Below are positions 19,697 to 28,077 of a DNA stretch of 64,000 bases, piece by piece; position 1 is the first letter of the stretch, and each line of letters begins with the position of its first letter. The notes under the pieces are model-generated. The model ran no database searches, was not told the origin of the DNA, and saw only the letters and a list, made by a program, of their open reading frames with translations. Source of the stretch: Leptolyngbya sp. O-77 (GTDB lineage: Bacteria; Cyanobacteriota; Cyanobacteriia; Elainellales; Elainellaceae); NCBI RefSeq assembly GCF_001548395.1, contig NZ_AP017367.1, forward strand, positions 3,385,001-3,449,000, written 5' to 3'. The position numbers were made by a program, and so were the translations under genes.

Positions 19697-19722
19697 GCGG
19701 GGTGAGCGGCTGCTCACCCCGC
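19697..19722 (-). terminator. Perfect 11-bp hairpin just 3' of putA
   Basis: GCGGGGTGAGC / GCTCACCCCGC with a 4-nt loop, seven bases beyond the putA stop. There is no T-tract on the minus strand, so it may be a 3' stability or attenuating hairpin rather than an intrinsic terminator. Confidence 0.5.
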
Positions 19723-19729
19723 TAGTCAT

Positions 19730-22726
19730 CTACTGCTCTGCACCTTCGATCGGAGCGAAGCCCTGCCGCTGGATGTTTTCGCTGATGTGGCGAGGCTCCA
19801 GGAATTGCAGCAGGTAGTCTGGGCCGCCCGCCTTGGAGCCAACGCCAGAAAGCTTGAAGCCGCCGAAGGGCTGACGCGCCACGATCGCCCCGGTGATGTG
19901 GCGATTGATATACAGGTTGCCCACTTCAAACTCCGCCTTGGCGCGATCGAGGTGGGACGGTGTGCGCGAATAGATACCGCCCGTCAGCGCATAAAGCGTG
20001 CCGTTGGCAATGTCCATCGCTTCGTCAAATGTCGTCGCTTTAATCACCGCCAGCACCGGGCCAAAGATTTCCTCCTGGGCAATCTTGGCGTTGGGCGAGA
20101 CGTTGGTAAAGATCGTCGGGCCAACGAAATAGCCATTGTCGGGCGCAGGCATTTCCAGCGCCAGCGTGGCTTCCTCTTTGCCCTTTTCGATATAGGCTTT
20201 GATGCGGTTTTGCGCTTGCGCGTCGATCACGGGGCCGACCTTAGTATCGGGTGATTCCGCAATGCCAACGTGCAAGGATTTAGTCGCTTCGATCAGCCGA
20301 TTCACGAACGCATCATAGATGGGTTCCAGCACGATCACGCGAGAGCAGGCGGAACACTTCTGACCACTGTAGCCGAACGCAGAATAGACCACGCCCTGCA
20401 CGGCTTGATCCAGATCGGCGCTTTCATCGACGATAATGGCGTTCTTGCCGCCCATCTCCGCCACCACGCGCTTGAGATGGCGCTGACCCGGTTGCAGGAT
20501 CGCAGCATCGGCATAAATGCGACAGCCAACTTCCTGCGAACCTGTAAACGTGATCATGTGAATATCCGGATGCTTGACCATGTGTGCGCCCACGGTGGAA
20601 CCTTTGCTGGGCACGTATTGGAACACGCCAGCGGGAATGCCTGCATCAATCAAAATTTCCGTCAGCTTGGCCGCAATTACGGATGAGGTTTCCGCAGGTT
20701 TCAGCAGCGTGCAGTTGCCCGCGACCAGGGACGCAACCGTCATGCCGGTGGGAATGGCCAGCGGAAAGTTCCAGGGCGAAATGATCAGCGAAATGCCGCG
20801 CGGCTGATAATGATAGCGGTTGGTTTCGCCCACCACGTCGAAGTTTACGCCTGCGTCCAGCCGCTCCATCTCGTCGGCATAGTAGCGGCAAAAGTCGATC
20901 GCCTCCGACACTTCCGGGTCTGCCTGGCCCAGCACCTTGCCCGTTTCCAGCACCATCCAGGCGCAGAGTTCGGCGCGGCGCTGTTCCATCAGATCCGCAG
21001 CGCGGCGGAGAATAGCGGCGCGTTCCGTCGCAGGCGTGTTTTTCCAGGCAGGGAAGGCAGCTTTGGCAGCGGCGATCGCCCCATCTGCCTGCTCAATGCT
21101 CAGCAGCCCCACCTTGCCCACCACCTCCGACGGGTTCGACGGGTTCAGCGATTCGATTACTTCCAGCGTATTCAATCGCTGCCCGTTCACCAGCGGCAGA
21201 TAGGTTTGCCCCAACTGCTGACGCACGGTTTGGATGGCGGCCAAGGCGCGATCGCGCTTTTCGGCAATCGAAAAATCCGTGTCGGGGGCATTGGTAAAGG
21301 CATGGGGAGATGGCGGGCTGGCGGATTGAGGCGCTTTCTGATCCCACTCATCCTTCATCTGCGGCACGGCCAGCAGTTCCTCCACCGGACGCTCCTCCAG
21401 GTTTTGGCGCAGGAAGGAGGTGTTCGCCGTATTTTCCAGCAGGCGGCGGATCAGGTACGCCATGCCGGGAATCAGGTCGCCGTAGGGGCAATAGACGCGG
21501 ACGCGGTAGCCCTGATTCACCATTGCCTTGGCCAGCTTGTCGCCCATGCCGTAGAGGACTTGAAACTCGATGCGGCGGCGGGGGATGTTGAGTTCCTGGG
21601 CGATCGCCATTGCGTGGGCCTGCGATCGCACGTTGTGGCTACCAATCGCGGCGTAGAGATATTCGTGATTCTCCAGCAGCAGGCGCGTTAGTTTCTCAAA
21701 GTTGGCATCGGTCGATTCCTTATGCTGAAACACGGGTACGTCCCAATGGTGCTGGACGGCTTTGATGGTTTCCTGATCCCAGTAGGCTCCTTTCACCAGG
21801 CGAATCGTGATCGGCGTGCCACGTTCTTTTACCCACGCGATCAGCCCTTTCAGGTCGGCTTCCGTGTCCTTCAGGTATGCCTGGAGCGTTACGCCAATGT
21901 CGCTGCGGCTGCGAAACTCCTCTTCCATCAAGATTTGCTTGAGGATGGAAATCGTCAGGTCTTTGTAGGCGTATTGCTCCATGTCAAAGTGGACGGCGGC
22001 ACCGAGTTCCTTGGCGCGGCGCAGCAGGGTACGAGCGCGATCGCTCACCTGCTCCTGGCTGCCCTTCGCGTCCAGCGGGTCAAACTGCGAATAAAACGCC
22101 GTCAGCTTCACCGACACCTGCACCTTGGGCAGCGCTTCGCCATCGGCCTCATCGATTTGCGGAATCGTGGGCCAAGACTTGGCGGCGGCGGTCAACTCCT
22201 CCATCAGCTCCAGATAGCGATCGAGGTAGGACTGCGCCTCCGCTTCGGTAATCACCGCCTCGCCCAGCAGATCCACGGTAAAGCACATTTTTTCTTTGCG
22301 AAGCTGCTCCAGGGTTTTGATCACCTGTTTAATGGTTTCGCCAGAAATGTACTTGTGGGCGAGGGTTTCGACAGCGGTGGAAACGGTCGTCGCGGCCACC
22401 TGGCCGGGCATCGAGTCCGGGCTGGCAAAGTTCAGCATTCCCTTCAGCGCGGCGGGCAGTTCCACATTTTCCTTGCTGAGATACTCCTGGAGATGGCGGG
22501 CAATTTCGGGTTTGCTTTGCAGGGCGGGCAGCGCGTCGATGAAGTGAAACAACTGCACCCGCAGCCCTGGGTTGCCCATCGTCCAGCCCAGCAGTTTTTC
22601 GCTCATGTTCATCTGGTCGCGCATCTGGGCAAAAAAGGAGCGGTTTTCCCGCGTGGCGCTGAGCAATTGGCGGGCGATCGCCTGGGTCTTGGTTTCGTAT
22701 TGGGTTTGGGCAATATTGCTTACCAC
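19730..22726 (-). CDS. putA: Bifunctional proline dehydrogenase / delta-1-pyrroline-5-carboxylate dehydrogenase
   Basis: 998 aa from GTG 22726 (GGAG about 11 nt upstream). The N-terminal half is a FAD proline dehydrogenase barrel (about 100-455: KVQVSVKLTAFYSQFDP, VHFDMEQYAYKDL, RLVKGAYWD, EFQVLYGMGD, RVYCPYGDL, RRLLENTANTSFLRQ). The C-terminal half is an aldehyde dehydrogenase (about 480-990: SPWNFPLAIPTGM, GSTVGAHMV, AEMGGKNAI, catalytic Cys in GYSGQKCSACSR, GPVLAV). Together they oxidise proline to glutamate, the intermediate probably passing between sites. There is no DNA-binding ribbon-helix-helix, so it is not an autorepressor as in enteric PutA. Confidence 0.95.
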   Translation of the reverse strand: MVSNIAQTQYETKTQAIARQLLSATRENRSFFAQMRDQMNMSEKLLGWTMGNPGLRVQLFHFIDALPALQSKPEIARHLQEYLSKENVELPAALKGMLNFASPDSMPGQVAATTVSTAVETLAHKYISGETIKQVIKTLEQLRKEKMCFTVDLLGEAVITEAEAQSYLDRYLELMEELTAAAKSWPTIPQIDEADGEALPKVQVSVKLTAFYSQFDPLDAKGSQEQVSDRARTLLRRAKELGAAVHFDMEQYAYKDLTISILKQILMEEEFRSRSDIGVTLQAYLKDTEADLKGLIAWVKERGTPITIRLVKGAYWDQETIKAVQHHWDVPVFQHKESTDANFEKLTRLLLENHEYLYAAIGSHNVRSQAHAMAIAQELNIPRRRIEFQVLYGMGDKLAKAMVNQGYRVRVYCPYGDLIPGMAYLIRRLLENTANTSFLRQNLEERPVEELLAVPQMKDEWDQKAPQSASPPSPHAFTNAPDTDFSIAEKRDRALAAIQTVRQQLGQTYLPLVNGQRLNTLEVIESLNPSNPSEVVGKVGLLSIEQADGAIAAAKAAFPAWKNTPATERAAILRRAADLMEQRRAELCAWMVLETGKVLGQADPEVSEAIDFCRYYADEMERLDAGVNFDVVGETNRYHYQPRGISLIISPWNFPLAIPTGMTVASLVAGNCTLLKPAETSSVIAAKLTEILIDAGIPAGVFQYVPSKGSTVGAHMVKHPDIHMITFTGSQEVGCRIYADAAILQPGQRHLKRVVAEMGGKNAIIVDESADLDQAVQGVVYSAFGYSGQKCSACSRVIVLEPIYDAFVNRLIEATKSLHVGIAESPDTKVGPVIDAQAQNRIKAYIEKGKEEATLALEMPAPDNGYFVGPTIFTNVSPNAKIAQEEIFGPVLAVIKATTFDEAMDIANGTLYALTGGIYSRTPSHLDRAKAEFEVGNLYINRHITGAIVARQPFGGFKLSGVGSKAGGPDYLLQFLEPRHISENIQRQGFAPIEGAEQ

Positions 22727-23226
22727 AGGTAAACACTCCTAAATAAGTTTGGTGTGAAGGCGGCGTGTCGCTTTAAGAAACCCCTCATCCCCCAGCCCCT
22801 TCTCCCAAGCGGGGAGCCGGACGGATCGGAAGTCCCTTTCCCGCTCTGGGAGAGGGATTTAGGGGGAGGGCGGTTAGGTAAAGCTACACATCAAGAACTT
22901 AAGGGTTTGTCGGGGGCTTTAGAAACGGCTATCTTTCCATTGTCTGATCTGGGGATCAAAGCGGGGGAGGGCCTTAAATTAAGGTAACGACTTTGGGGCA
23001 GGGCGAACGCGAATCAAGTTCAGAATGCCTGACGATTTTGTTAGGTCATGCTCAAACACGCTGGAAAAACCTTAGGGGCGATCGCCCTTTCCTCTACCCC
23101 GCCTGCCTTTATGGTTAGACCAGGGTGCATCGTAGCCCAGCACACAATTTTTCCTATTTGCAACCTCCTAACCTGACGATCAGCAGGTTCTTGACATCAC
23201 AGGGTTCGGCAAACCGGAGGTACGTT
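22727..23226. other. putA-Nit1C flavoprotein intergenic, with dispersed repeat
   Basis: Non-coding. Positions 22780-22875 form a degenerate inverted repeat (CCCCTCATCCCCCAGCCCC ... GGGAGAGGGATTTAGGGGG) of the kind widespread between cyanobacterial genes. No small ORF or clear promoter was recognised. Confidence 0.6.
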
Positions 23227-24531
23227 TTGGAACAGCACTATCCCGTCATTGTGGTGGGGGGCGGTCAGGCTGGATTGTCCATGAGCTACTGCCTGAAGCA
23301 GCGGAGCATCGCCCATCTGGTGTTTGAAAAGCACAAAATCGGGCACGCCTGGCGGGAATATCGCTGGGATTCGTTCTGCCTAGTCACGCCCAACTGGCAG
23401 TGCCAGCTACCGGGGTTTCCCTACGCGGGCGACGACCCACACGGCTTTATGGTCAAAGACGAGATTGTGCAATACATCGAAGCCTACGCCGCCGCCTTCG
23501 ACCCGCCAGTGCTGGAAGGCGTGGAGGTACGCCATCTGCGAAAAGAGGGCGATCGCTTCTCGATTAGTACCACCAGCGGCGACTTCACCGCCGATCAGGT
23601 CGTGGTGGCCACAGGCGGCTACCACAAGCCCAAAATTCCGGCGATCGCCCAGCGCCTTCCTGCCTCCCTCCAACAACTCCACTCGTCGCAATATCGCAAC
23701 CCAGAGCGACTGCCCGACGGCGCGGTGCTGGTGGTGGGCACGGGCCAGTCTGGCTGCCAGATAGCCGAAGACCTGCACCTGGCCGGGCGAAAAGTTCACC
23801 TGTGCGTGGGCGGTGCGCCGCGATCGCCCCGTCGCTATCGTGGCAAAGACGTGGTGGACTGGCTGCACGAGATGGGCTACTACGACCTGCCCGTCGATCA
23901 GCATCCGCAAAAAGAAGCCGTGCGCCACAAGGCCAACCACTACGTCACCGGGCGCGACGGCGGCCGCGAGATCGACCTGCGCCAGTTTGCGCTCGAGGGA
24001 ATGCAACTACACGGGCGCTTGAAGGACGTGGACAATCGCGGCGCGTTTCCTCAGGAAAATTGCCAGCTTTCTTTTTGGGACGACCTGAAGCAAAATCTCG
24101 ACCACGCCGATGAAGTCGCCGAAAGCATCAAGAAAACCATCGACGGCTACATCGAGAAAAACGGCATCGACGCACCCGTTGAGCCTCCCTTCCGCCCTGT
24201 CTGGGAACCAAACGACGAACCGCTGACCATCGACCTGGAAGCCGCGAATATCACGTCTGTCATCTGGTGTACGGGCTACCTCTCCGACTTTAGCTGGATC
24301 GAGATTCCCATTTTTGACGGCAAGGGCTATCCGGGGCACGAACGGGGCATCGTCCTGGGGGCACGGGGGCTGTATTTCCTGGGGCTGCCGTGGCTCTATA
24401 CTTGGGGGTCGGGTCGTTTTTCTGGCATAGCCCGCGATGCTCAGTATTTGGCAGAACAGATTCTCTCTCGCTACAAGATGACGCAGGCCAGCCCACCAAG
24501 CTACATGAACGTGGCGGCGTTCGGCTCCTGA
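23227..24531 (+). CDS. MSMEG_0569-family flavin-dependent oxidoreductase (Nit1C cluster)
   Basis: 434 aa from TTG 23227, chosen because GGAGG (23216-23220) sits six bases upstream and the FAD motif VIVVGGGQAGLSMSYCL follows at once; the frame is open back to ATG 23125, but that adds an unlikely 34-residue leader. A second nucleotide-binding motif, VLVVGTGQSGCQIAEDL, and a C-terminal VIWCTGYLSDFSW fit flavin monooxygenase-like enzymes. Members of this family accompany Nit1-type nitrilases. It is separated from the rest of the cluster by 514 nt containing a palindrome and an NtcA-type site. Confidence 0.85.
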   Translation: MEQHYPVIVVGGGQAGLSMSYCLKQRSIAHLVFEKHKIGHAWREYRWDSFCLVTPNWQCQLPGFPYAGDDPHGFMVKDEIVQYIEAYAAAFDPPVLEGVEVRHLRKEGDRFSISTTSGDFTADQVVVATGGYHKPKIPAIAQRLPASLQQLHSSQYRNPERLPDGAVLVVGTGQSGCQIAEDLHLAGRKVHLCVGGAPRSPRRYRGKDVVDWLHEMGYYDLPVDQHPQKEAVRHKANHYVTGRDGGREIDLRQFALEGMQLHGRLKDVDNRGAFPQENCQLSFWDDLKQNLDHADEVAESIKKTIDGYIEKNGIDAPVEPPFRPVWEPNDEPLTIDLEAANITSVIWCTGYLSDFSWIEIPIFDGKGYPGHERGIVLGARGLYFLGLPWLYTWGSGRFSGIARDAQYLAEQILSRYKMTQASPPSYMNVAAFGS

Positions 24532-24660
24532 GTTTAGGGGTCAGGCAGAATTTCCCCGTCCCTGATCACCTGTCTAAATCGATAGGTGCTGTCGCAAAAG
24601 CGAATAAAGCCTGACAACAAAATTTTTCGTACTACCTGTATGGATAGTCCTGGATGCTTG

Positions 24661-24703
24661 GTATGAAGAGATACAAACTGATCTGGCCAAAACCCCGTAA
24701 CGT
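24661..24703 (+). promoter_or_regulatory. Candidate NtcA-activated promoter
   Basis: GTA-N8-TAC at 24661-24674, then 23 nt, then TAACGT (TAN3T) at 24698-24703. This is the textbook architecture of NtcA-dependent cyanobacterial promoters. It would give a leader of about 335 nt before the gene at 25046, which is long. Confidence 0.55.
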
Positions 24704-24756
24704 GGCAAGTCAAGCGCCCGGTTACTAGTGCTACGTTACGACTAGAGCTTAGGTTG

Positions 24757-24790
24757 GTAGTAAGCGCTTTAGCGCTGAAGCGCTTACTAC
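24757..24790. repeat. 34-bp perfect palindrome (13-bp arms)
   Basis: GTAGTAAGCGCTT and its exact reverse complement flank an 8-nt centre that itself contains AGCGCT. This resembles short palindromic elements dispersed in cyanobacterial genomes. It would form a strong hairpin in the leader of the Sll0783-like gene. Confidence 0.75.
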
Positions 24791-25045
24791 GAGCCAAGGT
24801 ATCACCCTAAAGCTAAACCATGACACTGCACCAGCAAAGTTTCGAGTAAATAGCTTAACAGCGGGCGATCGCCAATGGGTTCCTGCATCAGGCGAGTATA
24901 GATGCTTCACGATTTTTCTGAGGTTCGACAGCCCGCTCAACTGCGTCCTAGCCTTTCATGAGCATCTAAAGATTCCCTCTCATACCTATCTCGGATTGCG
25001 TCATACAGCCATAGCCAGCTTTTCACTGTTTTCAAGGAGGATCGT

Positions 25046-25528
25046 ATGCCCGAAGTTACTACCCCTGCCCATCAGCCAGGCGACTATTTTGTTGATTTTG
25101 AAGAAAAAGTGTTTCCCGATGTCAAAGCTGATCCAGGGGAAAAAGCACTGGTCACGTTCCACACAGTCGCCTTTGAAGGCTCGATCGGTCTGGTGAACCT
25201 GCTGCAAGCGCTGCGGCTCCTGCGGAAGGGGTTTGAAACCTCAGTGCTGCTCTATGGGCCGGGCGTAACGCTGGGCGTACAGCGCGGTTTTCCAAAGATT
25301 GGCGACGAAGCGTTTCCGGGCCATCAAAATTTCAACAACCAGCTCAGCAAGTTCATGGCGGAAGGCGGCAAGGTCTATGCCTGCCGATTTGCGCTCCAGG
25401 CACTCTACGGACACGGTGAACCGTCGCTAATTCCTGGCATTCGCCCCATTAGCCCGCTCGACGTGCTGGATCTGATCCTGCTGCACCGCAAGGACGGCGC
25501 ATTCATCCTCGATACCTGGACGGTTTAG
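25046..25528 (+). CDS. Sll0783 / MSMEG_0572-family nitrogen-starvation protein (Nit1C)
   Basis: 160 aa with a strong AAGGAGG Shine-Dalgarno at about 25035-25041. Sequence features: HQPGDYFVDFEEKVFPDVKADPGEKALVTFHTVAFEGSIGLVNLLQALRLLRKGF and LLYGPGVTLGVQRGFPKIGDEAFPGHQNFNNQL, typical of the small Nit1C-cluster protein. The Synechocystis homologue Sll0783 is reported to be nitrogen-starvation induced and needed for polyhydroxybutyrate accumulation. The biochemical role is unknown; the fold looks DsrE-like (inference). The NtcA-type site upstream fits nitrogen control. Confidence 0.85.
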   Translation: MPEVTTPAHQPGDYFVDFEEKVFPDVKADPGEKALVTFHTVAFEGSIGLVNLLQALRLLRKGFETSVLLYGPGVTLGVQRGFPKIGDEAFPGHQNFNNQLSKFMAEGGKVYACRFALQALYGHGEPSLIPGIRPISPLDVLDLILLHRKDGAFILDTWTV

Positions 25529-25899
25529 GGATTAGGGATTGGGGGTTGGGGGTTAGGGGCGATCGGAAGATCCCCCTAAATCCCCGCGCTAACGCGCCGC
25601 TGCGCTAGAAACAAGGGGGACTTTCGAGCCGTAGCCACCCAGTTTCTCCAAGGGCGTTCCGGTTCCCCCCTTACTAAGGGGGGCCAGGGGGGATCGGGTC
25701 GGACGCTTTAAGCGCATTCACGTTCTCAAAGCAGTTTCCTGTTCTCCGGCGATTCCAAGCTTTTCTATCTCGCATTCTTTTAGAACATCGGCGCAGAGCA
25801 TCGCTCCTATGCGTCTTGTTTTGGGCGGCTGAGTTTCGGACGCTGATCCAGTTTGTTGCGGCAGTGAGAGCAGCAGTTAAAACCGTGGGGTTAAAGGCA
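25529..25899. other. Intergenic with MITE-like hairpin repeat
   Basis: 371 nt between two Nit1C genes. A 127-bp inverted-repeat unit occupies 25569-25695 and a GGGGTTAGGGG-type tract precedes it. No gene is visible. Confidence 0.6.
25569..25695. repeat. MITE-like unit with GATCCCCC termini
   Basis: Begins GATCCCCCTAAATCCCC and ends AGGGGGGATC, with nested arms (CAAGGGGGACTT; CCCCCCTTACTAAGGGGGG). This is a widely dispersed cyanobacterial intergenic hairpin type. It interrupts the Nit1C cluster without hitting a coding region. Confidence 0.6.
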
Positions 25900-26958
25900 A
25901 TGGATGATTCCCGCATTGTTCGAGCAGCAGCAGTACAAATCAGTCCGGTTTTGTTTAGTCGGGACGGCACGACGGAGAAGGTGTTACAGGCGATCGCCCA
26001 GGCTTCTGACGCGGGCGCACAGCTCGTTGTCTTTCCCGAAACCTTTGTCCCGTACTATCCTTACTTTTCCTTTGTGCAGCCGCCCGTGCTGATGGGCAAG
26101 GAACATATGCGGCTGTATGAGGAAGCGGTGGAAGTGCCGGGCCCGGTGACGGATGCCGTCAGCCGAGCGGCTCGCTCCTACGGCATTGTGGTGGTGCTGG
26201 GGGTAAACGAGCGCGATCGCGGTTCGCTCTACAACACGCAGTTGGTGTTTGATGCAGACGGAACCTTGCTGCTGAAGCGCCGCAAAATTACGCCGACCTA
26301 TCACGAGCGGATGGTGTGGGGACAGGGCGACGGCGCAGGGCTGACGGTGCTGGAAACAGCGGTGGGTCGCCTAGGGGCGCTGGCCTGCTGGGAGCATTAC
26401 AATCCCCTGGCGCGGTATGCCCTGATGGCGCAGCACGAGCAGATCCACTGTGCCCAGTTTCCCGGCTCGATGGTGGGGCAGATCTTTGCCGACCAGATGG
26501 AGGTGACCATTCGCCACCATGCGCTGGAGGCGGGCTGCTTTGTGGTGAACGCAACGGGCTGGCTGTCGCCGGAGCAAATCGCCCAGATTACGCCCGACGA
26601 AAAGCTGCAAAAGGTGCTGACGGGCGGCTGCTATACAGCAATTATCAGCCCCGAAGGCGTACCGCTGTGCCCGCCAATTACCGAAGGCGAAGGAATGGCG
26701 ATCGCCGATTTAGATTTCTCCCTCATCACCAAGCGCAAGCGCATGATGGACTCGGTGGGGCATTATGCTCGTCCCGACCTGCTGCAACTCCATCTCAACG
26801 CCAGCGCTTGGTCGGTGATGCAAGGCAATGGCAGCGCAGCGCTTGCGCTGCCCGAACCGCTGTCTGCTGAGGCTGGCTCTTTCACGACGAACCATAGGAT
26901 TCATGAACAAACAGCAGTTGATTACGGCGCTTCAGTCTCAGGGTCTGAAGCTGGTTGA
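25900..26958 (+). CDS. Nit1-type nitrilase (Sll0784 family)
   Basis: 352 aa from ATG 25900 (MDDSRIVRAAAVQ); AAGG lies only a few bases upstream, and the frame is open to 25816. The catalytic triad of nitrilases is visible: Glu in FPETFVPYYPYF, Lys in RRKITPTYHERMVWGQGDG, and Cys in GALACWEHYNPLARY. The CWEHYNP context is that of true nitrilases rather than amidases, so hydrolysis of an organic nitrile to acid and ammonia is expected. Its 3' end overlaps the radical SAM gene by 56 nt, indicating tight coupling. Confidence 0.92.
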   Translation: MDDSRIVRAAAVQISPVLFSRDGTTEKVLQAIAQASDAGAQLVVFPETFVPYYPYFSFVQPPVLMGKEHMRLYEEAVEVPGPVTDAVSRAARSYGIVVVLGVNERDRGSLYNTQLVFDADGTLLLKRRKITPTYHERMVWGQGDGAGLTVLETAVGRLGALACWEHYNPLARYALMAQHEQIHCAQFPGSMVGQIFADQMEVTIRHHALEAGCFVVNATGWLSPEQIAQITPDEKLQKVLTGGCYTAIISPEGVPLCPPITEGEGMAIADLDFSLITKRKRMMDSVGHYARPDLLQLHLNASAWSVMQGNGSAALALPEPLSAEAGSFTTNHRIHEQTAVDYGASVSGSEAG

Positions 26959-27988
26959 AGACCGCGTGGGGGCATCGGGGCGCAGGGGCGGCGCGGGCCC
27001 GTCGGATCACAAAGCGGTGACGGTGGACGGCACAACCATCATGGTGCCTGTGTTCACCGATGCAGCAGCGCGATCGCCCTTCTCGGTGTCCCTGGACGAC
27101 CCCGCCGACCTGCCCCTGCTGCGCGTGGATGACGAGGCGATCGCCCCGCTGCACTTTCCCCAGCAGCCCAAGTTTTATGGGCTATCCACCGCCGACGGCG
27201 TTCCCTATTGGAAAATCGCCCTGCTGCATAGCCACGACGTGCTGGCAACGACCGTCTTGCAAACCTGCCGCCGCTATCGAGATGAATCCACCGTTTGCCA
27301 GTTTTGTGCGATCGAGAAATCGCTAGAAGCTGGTCGCACCATCGCCCGCAAAACGCCCGCCCAGCTAGCGGAAGTGGCGGAAGCAGCGGTGCGACTGGAT
27401 GGCGTGAAGCATATGGTGATGACCACTGGTACGCCCAACACGGGCGATCGCGGGGCGGCATACCTGGCGGAGTGTGCGCGGGCGGTAAAGCAGCGGGTGG
27501 ATTTGCCGATTCAAGCCCAGTGCGAACCGCCAGACGACTTTGCCTGGTTTGCCAAGCTGCACGCGGCGGGCGTAGACAGCCTGGGAATGCACCTAGAGGC
27601 AATTACGCCGGAGGTTCGCGCCCGCATCATGCCTGGAAAAGCAGACGTGCCCGTGGACTATTACTTCCGGGCATTTGAAGCGGCGGTGAAAGTATTCGGG
27701 CGCGGGCAGGTTAGCACCTACCTGCTGGCGGGACTGGGCGACACAGTAGAAGCGTTGGTGCAGGGGTGCGATCGCCTCATCCAGCTTGGCGTATACCCGT
27801 TTGTTGTGCCGTTTGTGCCGATCACGGGAACGCCGCTGGCTCAACATCCTGCACCCAGCAGCGAATTCATGATGGCGGTCTATCAGCAGGTCGGGGCATT
27901 GCTGCGGCAAGCCGGACTGTCTTCCCGCGACATGAAAGCCGGATGTGGAAAGTGTGGCGCTTGCTCAGCGCTGTCTACCTTCGAGTAA
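26903..27988 (+). CDS. MSMEG_0568-family radical SAM protein (Nit1C)
   Basis: 361 aa from ATG 26903 (MNKQQLITALQ), with AGGA five bases upstream, inside the 3' end of the nitrilase gene. The cluster-binding cysteines read C-x9-C-x2-C (CRRYRDESTVCQFC) instead of the usual C-x3-C-x2-C. The barrel continues with VKHMVMTTGTPNTGDRG, QCEPPDDFAWFAKLHAAGVDSLGMHLE and TYLLAGLGD. Three more cysteines (CGKCGAC) lie at the extreme C-terminus, possibly for an auxiliary Fe-S cluster. The reaction is unknown; by context it acts on the nitrilase-pathway substrate. Confidence 0.9.
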   Translation: MNKQQLITALQSQGLKLVEDRVGASGRRGGAGPSDHKAVTVDGTTIMVPVFTDAAARSPFSVSLDDPADLPLLRVDDEAIAPLHFPQQPKFYGLSTADGVPYWKIALLHSHDVLATTVLQTCRRYRDESTVCQFCAIEKSLEAGRTIARKTPAQLAEVAEAAVRLDGVKHMVMTTGTPNTGDRGAAYLAECARAVKQRVDLPIQAQCEPPDDFAWFAKLHAAGVDSLGMHLEAITPEVRARIMPGKADVPVDYYFRAFEAAVKVFGRGQVSTYLLAGLGDTVEALVQGCDRLIQLGVYPFVVPFVPITGTPLAQHPAPSSEFMMAVYQQVGALLRQAGLSSRDMKAGCGKCGACSALSTFE

Positions 27989-28028
27989 TCACCTTCGAGT
28001 AAACAGAATTCACACATCAAACGAACAC

Positions 28029-28056
28029 CCAAAATCCAAAATCTAAAATCCAAAAT
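28029..28056 (+). repeat. Short tandem heptamer repeat (CCAAAAT x4)
   Basis: Four seven-base units (one variant CTAAAAT) between the radical SAM and GNAT genes, a typical cyanobacterial STRR. A second array is at 41252-41293. Confidence 0.85.
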
Positions 28057-28077
28057 CAAAGCTATCAGGAACGCAGT

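Larger units (their letters stand above)
24532..25045. other. Regulatory gap before the Sll0783-like gene
   Basis: 514 nt without a credible gene. It holds an NtcA-type box with a -10 element (24661-24703) and a perfect palindrome (24757-24790). AAGGAGG ends just before ATG 25046. Confidence 0.7.

Noticed and set aside
20810..22732. Long plus-strand open frames opposite putA
   Set aside because: They are shadows of the high-GC putA gene, rich in His/Gln/Arg with no domain or RBS.
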